Notes: generated by a model not told the origin, from the sequence alone. A stretch of 64,000 bases of DNA from Cichorium intybus (GCA_023525715.1 CM042017.1:78685169-78749168); one strand, 5' to 3'. Counted from the stretch's first letter, positions 11,032 to 23,103 are shown. Program-made: numbers and translations.

Positions 11032-12017
11032 TGACAAGCCTAGGTCGTCGTGCGGTCAAAAATAGTAAAAATAACCTAACACACACTAGTATAGCGATAG
11101 TCAGGGTCGATCTACAGGAGTTACGTGGTCAAGGTAGGCAACAGATTACCAACTGTAGTGTCACTCTACAGCCAGAGGATCTAGTTTCCGACTTTTACCA
11201 AAAACAATCCCAAAATCATAAAATCTAACAATTCCAACTCAAGCATCAACTAAACTAAAACAAAAACCAATAACTAACCCTAATCACTTACTGAAATCAG
11301 AAGTATAATTCAGAAGTAATCAAGATCAAATCAATACAATCAAACAATCAAACATCTAAAATGCATCCAAGAGCATAAAAACCATAAAAAGAGCATTTAA
11401 CACTAACTGAATGATTAACTATTAAAAACTCAGATCCCAATTTGTTCCAAAACAGAAAACATAAACTTTAGAAACTAAAAACTAATGCCAATGGTTGTCT
11501 CACCCAATAACACTAGCCAAAACTACCAAAACTACTAAACTACTTGGAAATTGAAAGAGAAAAAAATAAATAACAATTATGGTCAACTGAAAACTGAAAC
11601 TCGGAGTCAAAGAAGCCTTGGGGGTCGTTCCTATGCCAGGTCTTTGCTACTGATTTCAACCTAAAAGCCTCTATTTATAGTTTTGAAAAATAAAAGACCG
11701 CGCCGCTTGCACTTAGATTCCGCGGCGCGCGTGCAGGTTTATCCCCGTTTCTTCGGCATTTGAATCTTCTACACTGCCTCAATGCTGACTCAACGCGTCG
11801 CGCCCTTCACATATCTACGGCGCGCGTGCGAATTCGACTGTTTTGTCTTTATCTTCAAACTTCTTCCATTTTGTATGCTTTTAGCCCCTGTTTGCATCAT
11901 TTCTTTCCAAACAAGCACTGACACAAAAAGTGAGAATACCACAGTATATATTATATAAATTCACCAAGAATAGGGCTCAACAACGACTAAAATACTTGAT
12001 ATTACTAGGCGTTGTCA
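11032..12017 (-). repeat. 3' LTR of Athila derivative B (986 bp)
   Basis: Bounded on the plus strand by TGACAAGCC and CTAGGCGTTGTCA. It keeps an intact TATA box (CTATAAATAG on the minus strand, 11680-11671) and the CGCG repeats. The adjoining 12021-12031 is the polypurine tract, the reverse complement of AAGTGTGGGGT. Confidence 0.92.
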
Positions 12018-13097
12018 AACACCCCACACTTGTGCCTTGCTTGTCCCCAAGCAAGAGAGTTTTTAAGAAATTCTAATAGAGACTCAAACAATTTTTGAAT
12101 GCGTTCAATTTCATAACTTATTTCCTCAAGAGTTAGAGTGAAATAGTTTGTGAAAACATAATCGGAATATTCTTTGGAATTCATGACTTTCTAAAGAACC
12201 CTTGATTACAAATTTTCTGTCCACAATGAAGTGTACGTACTCATTCAGATTCTAAAGGTCATAAAAGAACTGTCCATGACTTTCGATGTTGTCCGTGTAA
12301 CGAGCTTTCAGAAATACCATCCTAGACCAGACGATCTTAGGTGGAAAGGTGCATAAGTCCCACCCATTTTAAACCTACCGGCTCGAACAACAAAGGCCAC
12401 AGATTGACAATTCCCTCCTAAATTCCAAACCTTAAAACGTCCCAATCTTCTAACTCCTAAAACTCAACTTATTTGACTAAACTAATAGCATGATAACAAC
12501 TACATAGTATTTCTTGAAAAATACCAATGCTAAAACATTCAGAAACTATTCGTTTCAAAATTACAAATTCTTAAAAATTTTGAAAAATTGCTAAAAAAAT
12601 TTTGAAAACTGGTCATTTCCCGCAAAAATTTCAAAAACTACTCTTTCAACCGTCCACACCCCACACTTAAAACCGTACAACGCCCTCGTTGTATAAAAAT
12701 ATTTTCAAAACAAGGGAGAAAGAGTTACCCCTTAGACGGTAGATTGCTTGATGGTACTTGGTTGTCACAGGTACAAAAACACGAACAAAAATCCTCGACT
12801 CAGAATTCAGGAGTTGTAGCGCAACAGTGAAACACGTCGGTGGTCAAGGCAAGTGGAGGGGGCACGGTGACCCCACACTTGCCTGAAACAACTCCTCCAC
12901 TTGGTATAACATGCATAACTCACAAAAAACATTAAATGCAACTAAACAAATAAAATGAAATATAAACAAGCAAAAAAAATAAAGATAGTGTCATAGTTAC
13001 AGTACATATATCCCAAAAGAAAACAAAAAATACATAAATCGCTACCTGGTGGCCTAGAAGGACCTGCCTCGTGATCGTGGGCTCGGGCTGGGAATGG
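12018..13097 (-). other. 3' non-coding region of derivative B
   Basis: This matches the region 4715-5733 of derivative A. It holds three copies of the AAGTGTGGGGT motif on the minus strand, at 12021-12031, 12658-12668 and 12870-12880. No coding sequence is seen. Confidence 0.7.
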
Positions 13098-14118
13098 TCA
13101 AGGGCGGTGTCCCTGCTGTGTGGCTAACTCCAAAAGTACCTCCCCTATCCACTCCAGCTGTTCCTCAATCCTAGCGACCCTGGCCTCCAATCGGTGGGTG
13201 GCATGTGTCTCCTCCTGCTGTGGCTGTGGCTCTGGCTCTGGTGGTGCAACCCTCTGGCGACGCCTCGGAGGTCCTGTCTCACGGGCTGGTCGTGGCGCTC
13301 TTAGTGCCTCTGTCATCCCTCTCACATAATGCCCGGGTCGTGGCTGCTGGATCAAGTGCATGTTCTCCAGTGCCCGCGCCGCTGTGCGGACTGGAGGGAT
13401 CGCCGTCAGGGAGGCCATGGTGGCAGCAGTGAGTATCCGGTAAGATCGGGCCAGGCGGGTAAGATCACCCACATGTATGTCAAGTTATCACCAGACACCT
13501 TCTCGCCCCCTCCCTCTGCATGATAGAGGTGGTGACGATGCGGTGCATGAGTCGATGAAGCGGGTTGCGGAGCTGGCTCTCCCTGGCCGACCCCGCCTCA
13601 TAGAAGACATTGGACAACGAGGCCCAAATCATTGTGTTGGCATCCCTGGCGGGCTGCCCCTGGATGGACGCGTGAAGGAGCGGCGTGAAGTGTCGGCTCT
13701 GGAGATCCGCCTCCGTATAAATGCCCGTGCGTCTCCCGAACTCCCTGAGACTGCACTCCCTGGGGGCTCCGCCCAATCTGAATCGGACTAGCCTGGACCG
13801 GGCCTCCGTCGAGCGTGGTGCGTAGCGTACCGTGGAGAGAAACTCCAAGAGAAGCTCGGTGTAAACGATGTCATCCTGGTTGGCCATGAGCCTGTACCAA
13901 CCATGACACGTGAAGGTAGCCTCCTTATGGGACCACGTACGGTGAAGGAAGGTCTCGATCTTGGCCCAGAGCCCGACCTCCCTAAGAATATCCCAGTCGA
14001 TGATCATCGCCTCGAGAACCCAGCGACTGATAAGTGCATCTCTCCTCGAAACATACTCGACAGAACTCTCCAGTCCCTTGGGGAACTGGAGAAGAGGATG
14101 ATCGCGTCTGAAAGACAT
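13098..14118 (-). pseudogene. Downstream ORF of Athila derivative B, broken
   Basis: Homologous to 3543-4714 and 60180-61181. The start at 14118 follows an acceptor-like TTTTGTGCAG. The first 210 or so codons, to about 13505, are open and contain the same conserved segments (LLEFLSTV, RLGGAPRECSLREFGRRTG, RNPLHRLMHRIV). Near 13505 the frame changes, and compared with the other copies about 130 bp, including most of the central hydrophobic segment, are missing. The 124-codon remainder (13472-13098) has the coiled-coil end (ARIEEQLEWIGEVLLE). Function unknown; env position in Athila. Confidence 0.65.
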
Positions 14119-14460
14119 CTGCACAAAAGAAAACAGCCACACCAAACAAAAATTTTTGCAAAATCAGTCCTTGTCTCGCCCACCGAACCGCGGCACGGCC
14201 CAAGAACCCAGCCGCGGCGCGGCGAGCGACTGTTGCGAAATCCAAACCAATTCTCACTGATTTTCACCTGTTAACTCGATCCAAACACCCTACACGGTAG
14301 CTTAAGCACCGACTAGCCCCTCTAGGGTGATTATTTGGCAAACAAAACACCCTACGAGCAAGCATTGTCGATTTCTAAGTTTTTCATTTTTGGATAATTC
14401 AACCAATTTCTCAGCCTAATTGCTAGTTCTAACAAGTAAAAACTAGTTAGAATGACATAC
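14119..14460 (-). other. Candidate 5'-UTR intron of derivative B
   Basis: On the minus strand it runs from a GAG/GTATGTC donor (exon end 14461) to TTTTCTTTTGTGCAG before the ATG at 14118. Length is 342 bp, close to the 336 and 348 bp of the other two derivatives. Confidence 0.45.
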
Positions 14461-14729
14461 CTCGATAGTGGGAATAAAATGAACGAGAAAGATGCGAGAA
14501 AAACGTTGGATGATCAGAGCTCTGAGGCGCGGCGTGGGTGAATAGTGAACGCGACGTACCTTTTTAAAGAATAAAACTGACTGATCGATTCCCGCGTCGT
14601 GGGAAATGCATGACCGCGGTGCGCGTGCTCCCAAAACAACCCCTATGCATCGGGCTGGTTTACGATCCCGCGGCGCGTAAAACACATGACCGCGACGCGG
14701 TCTTCAAAAATTCAAATTCTTTCATAACA
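14461..14729 (-). promoter_or_regulatory. Internal promoter-like region of derivative B
   Basis: It carries CGCG repeats (GACCGCGTCGCGG-like) and a degenerate TATA-like TTCTTTAAAAAGG (about 14570-14558), followed by a pyrimidine-rich stretch. The position matches 2944-3206 and 59567-59831. A fourth copy of the AAGTGTGGGGT motif lies at 14730-14740. Confidence 0.35.
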
Positions 14730-14820
14730 ACCCCACACTTGCCTTGGGCCCATAACACCTGCATTGACGATGATAATATCTTCCTAATTAATCCTAAGAA
14801 ATACAGTACCTACCTATAAA

Positions 14821-14869
14821 GATGGGTTACCTCCCAACAAGCGCTAAGTTTAACGTCTTCAGCCAGACG
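14821..14869 (-). promoter_or_regulatory. Conserved post-gag block (derivative B)
   Basis: Minus-strand copy of the block at 2801-2855, immediately after the gag-protease stop at 14879. It carries GTCTGGCTGAAGACG and AGCGCTTGTTGGGAGG; here the second hairpin has GGTAACCCA in place of GGCAACCCA. Confidence 0.65.
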
Positions 14870-14878
14870 GATTGTTCC

Positions 14879-17800
14879 TTATTCTTCCCATTCTTCCTGA
14901 GGCATCACCTTCTTCGTTTCTGGCGCAATATTGTGGACTACCGTTGCGAGCAAAGATGTCAATTGTGTCATTCTATCGCTAACCTAGCTGATCCACTGCT
15001 GCTGAGCATCTAAGAGTTGGAAAACCTTAGCTTCCCTGCATCTTGCATCCTTTTCGTACTGTTGATGCTTTAGCTCCATTAATTCCATCATATCCAGCAG
15101 CTGCACCTTATCGATTGTCGACAGCGGGTGTTGTCCGACCTCCCATAAGATCTCTTCCTTTGCACCTTCACCTGCTCTTGTCCATTGTTTACCTCTATCC
15201 TTAGTTCCTGATGTTATAAGAGGATTGTCATTTGAGTACTTATCATTTTGCCCTGATGGCACTGATATTGGACATCCAAACGTATTTAATATGCGCTTTC
15301 TTGATCCAAAGGAGATATCCAAGTCTCCTGTCTTGCAGTCCATAACAGCCCCAGCTGTGGCTAAAAATGGACGTCCCAAAATTAATGCCGGCGCATCCTC
15401 TAAGCTTTCGTACTCCATTACCAAAAAGTCGACGAGATAGAAAAAATCACCCACCTTCGCTATCACGTTGGTCAATTTACCCCGGGAAACCTTGGTTAAC
15501 TGGTCAGCCAACTGTAACACTGTCTTAGCAGGCTCTAATTCCTCATTTTTATACTTATCGTACAAGTAACCCGGTAATACATTCACACTTGCTCCAAGAT
15601 CCAGCAAGGTGTTCCTAATGACCACATCCCCTACCGTGATGGTAATCAACGGTGAACCGGGGCCCCTCTCCTTTTTGGGCAATGTTCCCAACAATGCCTC
15701 ACTCGCTTTCACAGTTAACCTCACCGTCTCAGGTGTAGGTGCTTTACTTTCCTTATTATTTTTGCACATCTTCTGAAGAATCTTAGTGTCTTCAGGAGAA
15801 TATTTTAATTCATCCCACAAAGGTTGATTGATTGAGGGCCCAGCTGACTTAGTCGGCACCTCCTGCTTTTTCTTCTCCTTCTTGTCCTTCTTCCTCTGCT
15901 TGATTCCAGCCACCATCGGCTGATCCTCCTTTAGGACATCCTTGTCCTCTTTTAGTTGAGGTTTCTTCTCAACCTGAGTCTCCTCTTCTTTATCCTCCTT
16001 TTCAATCTTAACTTCTTCTTCTACCTTAATAACCTCTTTCTGACTTTCAACTTCGTCCTTGACTTCCTTTTCTTCAGTTTGGCCTTCAACTTCACTTTCA
16101 TAGCCTAGAAAATCTTCTACGGTCACCTTCCTCCATTCAGCCTCAATGACATTGACATGTTCCTTTCCCGCTCGCTGGGCATGAGTCGGGTTGACTTCTA
16201 TAGTACTGGGCAGCTTTCTATTATCTCTCTTCCTCTGATCCTCAGCCATCCGAGCGATTTGCCTCTCCATGTTAGCAATGGCTTTGGCATTGGCCTGAGA
16301 TTGCTGTTGCGTGGTATTGAACATCTCGTACATTTTTGCGGTTAAGTCCACCTGAGTTCCTGGGGAATTGTTGGAATTATTGGGCCCCCTATTGTTGTTG
16401 TTACAGCTTCCACTTGCATTGCCATTATTATTTGCCGGTTGATACTTCCTGGGCTGATTAGAGGACTGGCCCTGATAGTTGTTTTGCCTTTGATTGTTAA
16501 AATCCTGCTGACCCTGGTTATATGGTCTATAAGGTCGTCCATTGTTGTATTGAGCTTGACCCTGACCATAAACCTGATTTGCCTCCTGAGTCCTTGGCCC
16601 TCCTTGACCTCCTTGTTGATGATTCTGAGGTCCATTCTGTAAGGTAGACATTAGTCTATCAAACTTCTTGTTAAGCTCACTTATCTCTTTTTAACATCCT
16701 TCCTCCAATCTGCATCAGCTCCCACTGCTGTAGCTGTGCCTACTGTCGTCCTAGTAGAAACTTTTGCCTTGGACTCGTTGCTTAACTACTCCAAAAACTG
16801 CCAAGCCTCCTCATGGTCTTGCATCATGATGGTGCCACTAGACGATCCATTGATCATTGCCTGATTTGTCTCGCTCGCTCCTTCGAAAAATACTCTAACC
16901 AATTGCCATTTCAGAATATCGTGATGAGCACACGACCTCATCAACTCCTTCAGACGATCCCAAGCTTCGTGAAAGGCTTCTCCAGGCTTTTGCTGAAAAT
17001 TCTGGATGGCTCTCCTAATCTCTGTCATCTTACTCGCCGGGTAGAACTCTTGCAAGAACTTAGCTTTAAGCTGGTCCCATGTGGTGATACTATTGGATGG
17101 AAGAGACGTGAACCAATACTTGGCGTTGTCCTTCAGAGTAAACGGGAACAACCTTAACCTAAAAATGTTATTATTCGTGTTCCTAGGGGTGTTGGCATTT
17201 GCTATTGCTATGAACTCATACAAGTGAGAACTCATACAAGTGATTGTATGGATCATCCTGTTTATATCAACTAAATTCAGGCAATATTCCTAACAACTGT
17301 GGTCTAATTTCTACCTGAACATCTACATTATCAGGAATGTAAATGGGCGATGATTCATCGCACTCCTGTGATTGGAAGTGCGATGCAACCCACCGCCCTC
17401 TCGGTTATGTAAAGTACAAAGGTTGAGCGGGATTACCGTAAAAATGATGATCGTTGTACCTTTGATGACCTTGCGGTTGTTGTTGCTGTGGTACTTTTCG
17501 TGGAGGTCTCCAACCTCGGTTCCATGGTTGTTGTGGTGCTTGTGGAACCCATCCTTCTTCCTCGTCATCATAGCTCTACTCAGCCTCCTGGTACTAATAT
17601 TGTTGCTGAGGAGGTTGTTGTTGATATTGTTGTTGTGGTTGTTATGGTATGGTTTGGAAAGTGGTTTGTGGTTTGAAAATTAATGGTGGTTGTAATGGTT
17701 GTGATTGTGGTTGAGAAATGGTAGTCTGCTGCCTAGACACTGGGGTGCCATCATGGGTCGGCGCTCCCTAAGACATAGCAGATGTAAAAGGGTTTGTAGA

Positions 17801-18094
17801 TTGTGGTTGAAATGGTGGAACAGACTGCAGAGTGCATGATGATATTGGTGCAGGGGCTGAAACTGCACCACCAGTAGCACTCGTGCTCCCAAACTGAAAT
17901 TCTGAAACTGGGGGAATAAATGACATCCCCGTTACCTCACCCAAAGGTTCCTGGGCAACATTCTCTAAACTACTGCTAACATTACTAAAACTCATTGTAT
18001 CTAAACGCCTACGTGCATGATTCTTGCGCGCAATTCGTTCAATCTCTGAGTCAAAACGCAAGGGGGATAACTGATCACCCCAACGGGTATGCAT
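14879..18094 (-). pseudogene. gag-aspartic protease polyprotein of Athila derivative B
   Basis: The start at 18094 (MHTRWGDQLSP) is about 120 bases after the primer site. The N-terminal Gln/Pro-rich third has several in-frame stops, the first at 17768-17770. Near 17213-17245 a short tandem duplication of GAACTCATACAAGT disrupts the frame. The gag core (17256-16786) is open, then a break near 16700 precedes a long open stretch, 16651-14984 (555 codons). That stretch holds the Gln/Asn-rich part, a Lys/Glu-rich linker and the protease with LLDLGASVNVLPG and ALILGRPFL. A stop at 14986-14984 cuts off the last coiled-coil segment, which ends at 14879. It is less damaged than copy A. Confidence 0.88.
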
Positions 18095-18216
18095 GCACTA
18101 GCGCAACACTCCCGGAAAACCAAAAATTGAAATACTAACCAACTGAAACTCTCAATACTAAAACCAAAATCAGAAACCAGAAGTCCTACAGATCGCCAAC
18201 TCTTAAGATCACAACT

Positions 18217-18233
18217 CCCCGGTAACGGCGCCA
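18217..18233 (-). promoter_or_regulatory. Primer-binding site, tRNA-Asp (derivative B)
   Basis: The minus strand reads TGGCGCCGTTACCGGGG, five bases inside the 5' LTR. It matches the 3' end of plant tRNA-Asp (GTC) apart from one base, A for G, as compared with 58024-58040. A tRNA-Asp primer is characteristic of the Athila lineage. Confidence 0.85.
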
Positions 18234-18238
18234 AAATT

Positions 18239-19223
18239 TGACACGCCTAGGTCGTCGTGCGGTCAAAAATAGTAAAAATAACCTAACACATACTAGTATA
18301 ACGATAGTCAGGGTCGATCCATAGGAGTTACGTGGTCAAGGTAGGCAACAGATTACCAACTGTAGTGTCACTCTACAGCCAGAGGATCTAGTTTCCGACT
18401 TTTACCAAAAACAATCCCAAAATCATAAAATCTAACAATTCCAACTCAACCACCAACTAAACTAAAACCAAAACCAATAACTAACCCTAATCATTTACTG
18501 AAATCATAAGTATAATTCAGAAGTAATCAAGATCAAATCAATACAATCAAACATTCAAACATCCAAACTGCATCCAAGAACAAAAAACTATAAAAAGAGC
18601 ATTTAACACTAACCAAATGATAAACTATTAAAAACTTAGATCCCAATTTGTTCCAAAACAGAAAACATAAACTTTAGAAACTAAAAACTAATGCCAATGG
18701 TTGTCACACCCAATAACACTAGCCAAAACTACCAAAACTACTAAACTACTTGGAAATTAAAACAGAAAAACATAAATACCAATTATGGTCGACAGAAAAC
18801 TGAAACTCGGAGTCAAAGAAGCCTTGGGGGTCGTTCCTATGCCAGGTCTTTGCTACTGATTTCGACCTAAAAGCCTCTATTTGTAGTTTTGAAAAATAAA
18901 AGACCGCGCCGCGCGCGCTTAGATTCCGCGGCGCGCGTGCAGGTTTATCCCCGTTTCTTCGGCATTTGAATCTTCTACACCGCCTCAATGCTGACTCAGC
19001 GCGTCGCGCCCTTCACATATCCACGGCGCGCATGCGAATTTGACTGTTTTTTCTTTATCTTCAAACTTCTTTTATTTTGTACGCTTTTAGTCCCTGTTTA
19101 CATCATTTCTTTCCAAACAAGCACTGACACAAATAGTGAGAATACCACAGCATATATGATATAAATTCACCAAGAATAGGGCTCAACAACGACTAAAATA
19201 CTTGATATTACTAGGCGTTGTCA
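18239..19223 (-). repeat. 5' LTR of Athila derivative B (985 bp)
   Basis: Bounded on the plus strand by TGACACGCCTAGG and CTAGGCGTTGTCA, followed by TATAC. The TATA box of this promoter-bearing LTR is altered: minus strand CTACAAATAG at 18886-18877, against CTATAAATAG in its twin. Confidence 0.92.
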
Positions 19224-19228
19224 TATAC

Positions 19229-19416
19229 AGAGGGAGGGACCCATTGTAAGTGTTGGCACCTTGCATTCTCAGATTTTACAGTTTTCATTTTGACATTATG
19301 ATTGTAACCTGGGTTTAGACTTCTGCATTTTGTTTAAAGTTAAACTTTTTCATATACTCTAATATGGTTTAGAATTTAATAAAAGGTAATTTAATATTTA
19401 ATTAAAAAATTTTGGT
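19229..19416 (+). mobile_element. LTR-like remnant, right part, joined to a truncated RT
   Basis: This continues 10620-11031 once the Athila insertion is removed. The AT-rich end (ATTAAAAAATTTTGGTG) looks like the 3' end of a gypsy LTR, but it changes at 19417 directly into reverse-transcriptase coding sequence. That points to a deletion or end-joining event. Confidence 0.4.
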
Positions 19417-21651
19417 GTATTCTCGAAGCCCCAGGCTGAGCACGGTGTTCATTTGCGCCAAATATTGGAATTACTTCGTCAAGAAAAGTTATATACGAAG
19501 TTTTTCAAGTGTGAATTCTAGCTAAGAGAAGTACAATTTCTTGGACACGTTATTAATAGTAGGTGTTAAAGGTGATCCAACGAAGATTAAAGTTGTGATG
19601 AAACGGGAACCGCCTCGAAGTCCGACAGAAATACGCAGTTTTCTTGGATTGGCGGGTTACTATAGAAGGTTTGTAGAAAACTTCTCTTTGATTGTTGCCC
19701 TGTTAACAAAATTGACCAAGAAGGGTGAAAATTTTGAATGGGCTGAAAGACAACAAGCAGCCTTTCAGAAATTAAAGCAAGCCTTGTGTGAAGCCCCGGT
19801 GTTAGCTTTACCGCAAGACGGAGAAGACTACGTGGTATATAGTGATGCTTCACGGGTGGGCCTTGGGTGTGTGTTGATGCAGAAGGGTCGAGTAATCGCT
19901 TATGCATCCCGTCAACTAAAAGAGGCCGAGAAGAAATACCCGGTGCATGATCTCGAATTGGCTGCAATGATTTTGGCTTTGAAGCTTTGGAGACACTATC
20001 TATATGGCGTGAAGTTTTTCGTCTATACAGATCATAAAAGCTTGAAGTACGTATTCGCTCAGAAGGAATTAAACATGAGGCAGCAAAGGTGGATAGATTT
20101 ACTCAAAGATTTCGATTACGAAATATTATACCATCCCGGCAAGGCGAATGTGGTTGCAGATGCCCTGAGTCGAAAGGGATATCCTTTGAAGGTTACATCC
20201 GCGTGTATGGGTGTGGCGAGCCGACTACCCGAGTTGATTCGTGTAGCACAAGAAGAAGTATGTATGCCCGAGAACGTGAAAAGTGAATGAATAATTGGGT
20301 ATATAAAGCATCTAGTTGAAAACTCTCAGTGATTGAAAACCTTTAGAGGCTGTGTATGGGTGCCCAAGCAAGGTGAGGCGCGGGGTTTACTTTTGGAAGA
20401 TGCACATTGTAGTAGGTATGTTGTACACCTGGGTAGTACCAAGATGTATCGAATGCTGAAACCTTCGTATTGGTGGCCGGGAATGAAAAGAGGCATTGGA
20501 AGATATGTAGAAAAGTGTTTGACTTGTTTGCAAGTGAAGTCGAACCATCAGAAACCGTATGGCGAGATCCAACTGTTGTCAATTCCAATGAAGAAATGGG
20601 ATGATATTACAATGGATTTTGTAACGAAACTTCCTCGAACATCGCGTGGGCATGATATCGTTTGGGTAGTGGTCGATCAGTTAACGAAATCGGCACAATT
20701 TATACCGATTAATGAAAACTTCAAGATCGAAAAGTTGGCGAAAATATACATTGACGAGGAATTCGTCGACATGGGTTACCGTCGTCAATTGTATCGGATC
20801 GAGATAGTAGATTTACTTCCCGATTTTGGCAGAGTCTCCAAGAGCAAATGGGTTCAAAAGTGTTGATGAGTACCGCGTATCATCCGCAAACTGATGGGCA
20901 AAGCGAGAGAACCATTCAGACTTTAGAAGACATGCTCCGGACTTGTGTGATAGACTTTGGCGAGAGTTGGGAAGATAATCTACCTTTGGTAGAATTTGCA
21001 TACAACAACAGTTTTCATTCCAGCATTCAGATGGCCCCGTATGAGGAATTGTATGGAGCACCGTGTCGTACTCCGACTTGCTGGACTGAAGTAGGGGAAA
21101 AGTCGTTGGCTGGACCCGAGATCGTAGCCCAAACTGAAGAAAAGATTAGACAATTCCGAGAGCATTTGAAAGTTGCCCAAAACCGACAAAAACAATATTC
21201 AAATAAGCAGGTAAAACCATTAGAATTCCGAGTGGGGGAAATGGTGATGCTCAAAGTATCCCCTTCGAAAGGTTTAATTCTCTTTGGGAAGAAAGGAAAG
21301 TTGAGTCCTCGTTTTATCGGACCGTTCCGGATATCTGAAAGGGTAGGAGCCGTGGCGTATCGATTAGAGTTACCGGAAGAACTTCAAGGTATTCATAATG
21401 TTTTCCATGTGTCACACTTGCGGAAAACATTATTCGATGAATCCCAACGAATACCTCTAGCTGAAATAAAAGTTGATGAAAAATTAAGATACCCGGAACA
21501 ACCCGAGAAGGTATTAGACCGAAAAGTGAGACAGTTGCAGAACAAGAACATTAATATGGTTAAAGTACTTTGGCGACACCATAGAGGATCCGATATGACG
21601 TGGGAAGCTGAAGATGAAATGAGGGAGAAATACCCTCAACTCTTTACTTGA
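19417..21651 (+). pseudogene. RT (end)-RNase H-integrase fragment, broken
   Basis: The fragment opens within VFSKPQAEH, which in gypsy RTs follows the catalytic YxDD box, so the RT active site is lost. FLGHVI and FLGLAGYYRRFVENF mark the end of RT. RNase H has YSDASRVGLGCVL, a YPVHDLELAAM segment, YTDHKSLKYVF and VADALSRK. Integrase has a zinc-binding region ending CLTCLQVK (about 20395-20540), core motifs MDFVTKLPRT and STAYHPQTDGQSERT, and a chromodomain-like end. Breaks: a stop at about 19519 and a frame change near 19560; stops at 20288-20290 and about 20330; a frame change near 20762, inside the integrase core before its second Asp. The final 267 codons (20848-21651) are open. Confidence 0.9.
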
Positions 21652-21686
21652 TTCCGAGGACGGAATCTTTTAAAGGGGGAAGAATT
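21650..21686 (+). promoter_or_regulatory. Hairpin and polypurine tract before the chromovirus LTR
   Basis: GATTCCGAGGACGGAATC (21650-21667) is a perfect 7 bp inverted repeat around AGGA and overlaps the integrase stop codon. A purine tract (AAAGGGGGAAGAA) follows and ends at the LTR. The identical 18 bases occur at 53276-53293 before the LARD 3' LTR. Confidence 0.7.
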
Positions 21687-23103
21687 TGTAACGCCACGTT
21701 ACTTTCGGTAAGTAATTTTATCTTAATCGTGATGTGATTTCGATATAAAATAATGTTATAGGTGTTTGGATTGTTAGAATACCTTTAAGATAGAGTTTTC
21801 GTGCGAAAAACGCCAAAAACGGGCAACCTGAGTCGTGTTGGCCAACTCGGGCCGAGTTTTCAGTCGTAGAATTCAGCAAAGCAGCAACAGCGTCAACCTG
21901 GGTCGGGTTGTGGAACCCGGGTCGTGCTGCACAGAAACCCGGGTCGGGTTACGGAAACCGGGTCGGGTTACACATAGACCCACTTCTTTTTAATTGCGAA
22001 TTTCGATCATTTGGGGTTTATTTCTCGAACTAAAAACCTCCAAAACCCTAGAAAACGTTCCCTCTTCGTATTAGGACCAAATTGGAAGGCTAGAACTCGA
22101 AGGATTGAAGTAATCTTCGGTATTTCACTTCTTGAAGGTAAGGTTTACTGTTTTAAACCTTTTGAACAATTGATTTGGTTGATTTGGGTTGAATTCGAGT
22201 GGTTATGAAGAACCACCTATGAATAATTGAAAATTGAGTATATAGCACTTGTTTGGATGTGTTGAAACGCTTCTAATCCCGAGTTTTAACTATTGTGATC
22301 TGGTTACAAGCTTGGATGGTTGAAAAACAAAATATTCACCTCTACTTGGTGTGTATGTGAATATATAGGTGTTGGAAATCATTGAAGGATCGTTTGTATC
22401 TTCTGTGGTGTTAGTTAGGATCAATTAGAACTTCAAACCAGGTGAGTAATCTGTACTATATCTAATGTGATATGTATTGATTTAACTCTTGCAACTTGAA
22501 GTAGTTTTAGTTATTGAAATGGTAACCTAGAAGTTGGTTAAGTTACCCAATTGATATGGTATAAACCTATGTGGTTTAAAATGGCCTATGTGGCTAGGAG
22601 ATTGGATTCAGTATCCAAATGTTAACGGCCTTCGTGGCTAGGAGATTGGATTTGATATTCAAATATTAACGGCCTATGTGGCTAGGAGATTGGATTTGAT
22701 ATCCAAATAATGACGGCCTTTGTGGCTAGGAGATTGGATTGATATCCAAATGTTGATTCAAACAGAGATTTACATTGTATTGAGTTTTGACAACTTATCT
22801 ATATATACATGTTAAACTGTTTATATGATTACTCATTGAGCTTTATGGCTCACAGTGTATGTGTGAAATGTCCCTGCAGGTGAACGTGACCCTATTAAGG
22901 GTAAGGATGTAGCTCATGGATAAAGACAGGACGTCGTAGTAGCCCGGTTTAAAAGAAGTTATCTTTTGTTAAATACTCCTTGATACACTTGTATATTTTT
23001 TGTATAAACTTATACACCTAACACTTTGGCTTATATACTTTAAACTATGTTTAAAAGATGAAAAAATTTATGTGTATTTTATTTTTAAAAGCCGGATGTT
23101 ACA
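21687..23103 (+). repeat. 3' LTR of the chromovirus (1417 bp)
   Basis: Starts TGTAACGCCACG after the polypurine tract and ends GCCGGATGTTACA. U3 has at least five copies of a CCCGGGTCGGGTT-like unit (about 21826-21972). The middle holds a 4 x 44 bp tandem array (22581-22752). No partner LTR is in the window, so age and target duplication cannot be judged. Confidence 0.8.
22581..22752 (+). repeat. 4 x 44 bp tandem repeat inside the LTR
   Basis: Units start at each GGCCT (22583, 22627, 22671, 22715) and share GTGGCTAGGAGATTGGATT and a GATATCCAAAT-like end. Spacing is exactly 44 bp each time. Two other gypsy LTR regions in the window have short tandem arrays (10757-10899 and 39070-39215). Confidence 0.85.

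Larger units (their letters stand above)
11032..19223 (-). mobile_element. Complete Athila-lineage derivative B (8192 bp, non-autonomous)
   Basis: Both LTRs are present, and the element is flanked by the perfect 5 bp target duplication TATAC (11027-11031 and 19224-19228). In element direction the order is 5' LTR (18239-19223), tRNA-Asp primer site (18217-18233), gag-protease (18094-14879), conserved block (14869-14821), promoter-like region, candidate intron, downstream ORF (14118-13098), 3' non-coding region, 3' LTR (11032-12017). RT, RNase H and integrase are absent. By eye the LTRs differ at roughly 45-50 of 985 positions (about 5%), so the insertion is older than the LARD and copia insertions further right. 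Confidence 0.93.
19417..23103 (+). mobile_element. 5'-truncated Ty3/gypsy chromovirus (Tekay/Del-like)
   Basis: What remains is the last part of RT, RNase H, integrase with a chromodomain-like C-terminus, a polypurine tract and the 3' LTR. The 5' LTR, gag, protease and RT catalytic core are missing. The C-terminal stretch VLDRKVRQLQNKNINMVKV followed by LWRHH and WEAEDEM is typical of the Tekay/Del clade as I know it. The left junction is at 19417; the right end is 23103. Confidence 0.85.
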
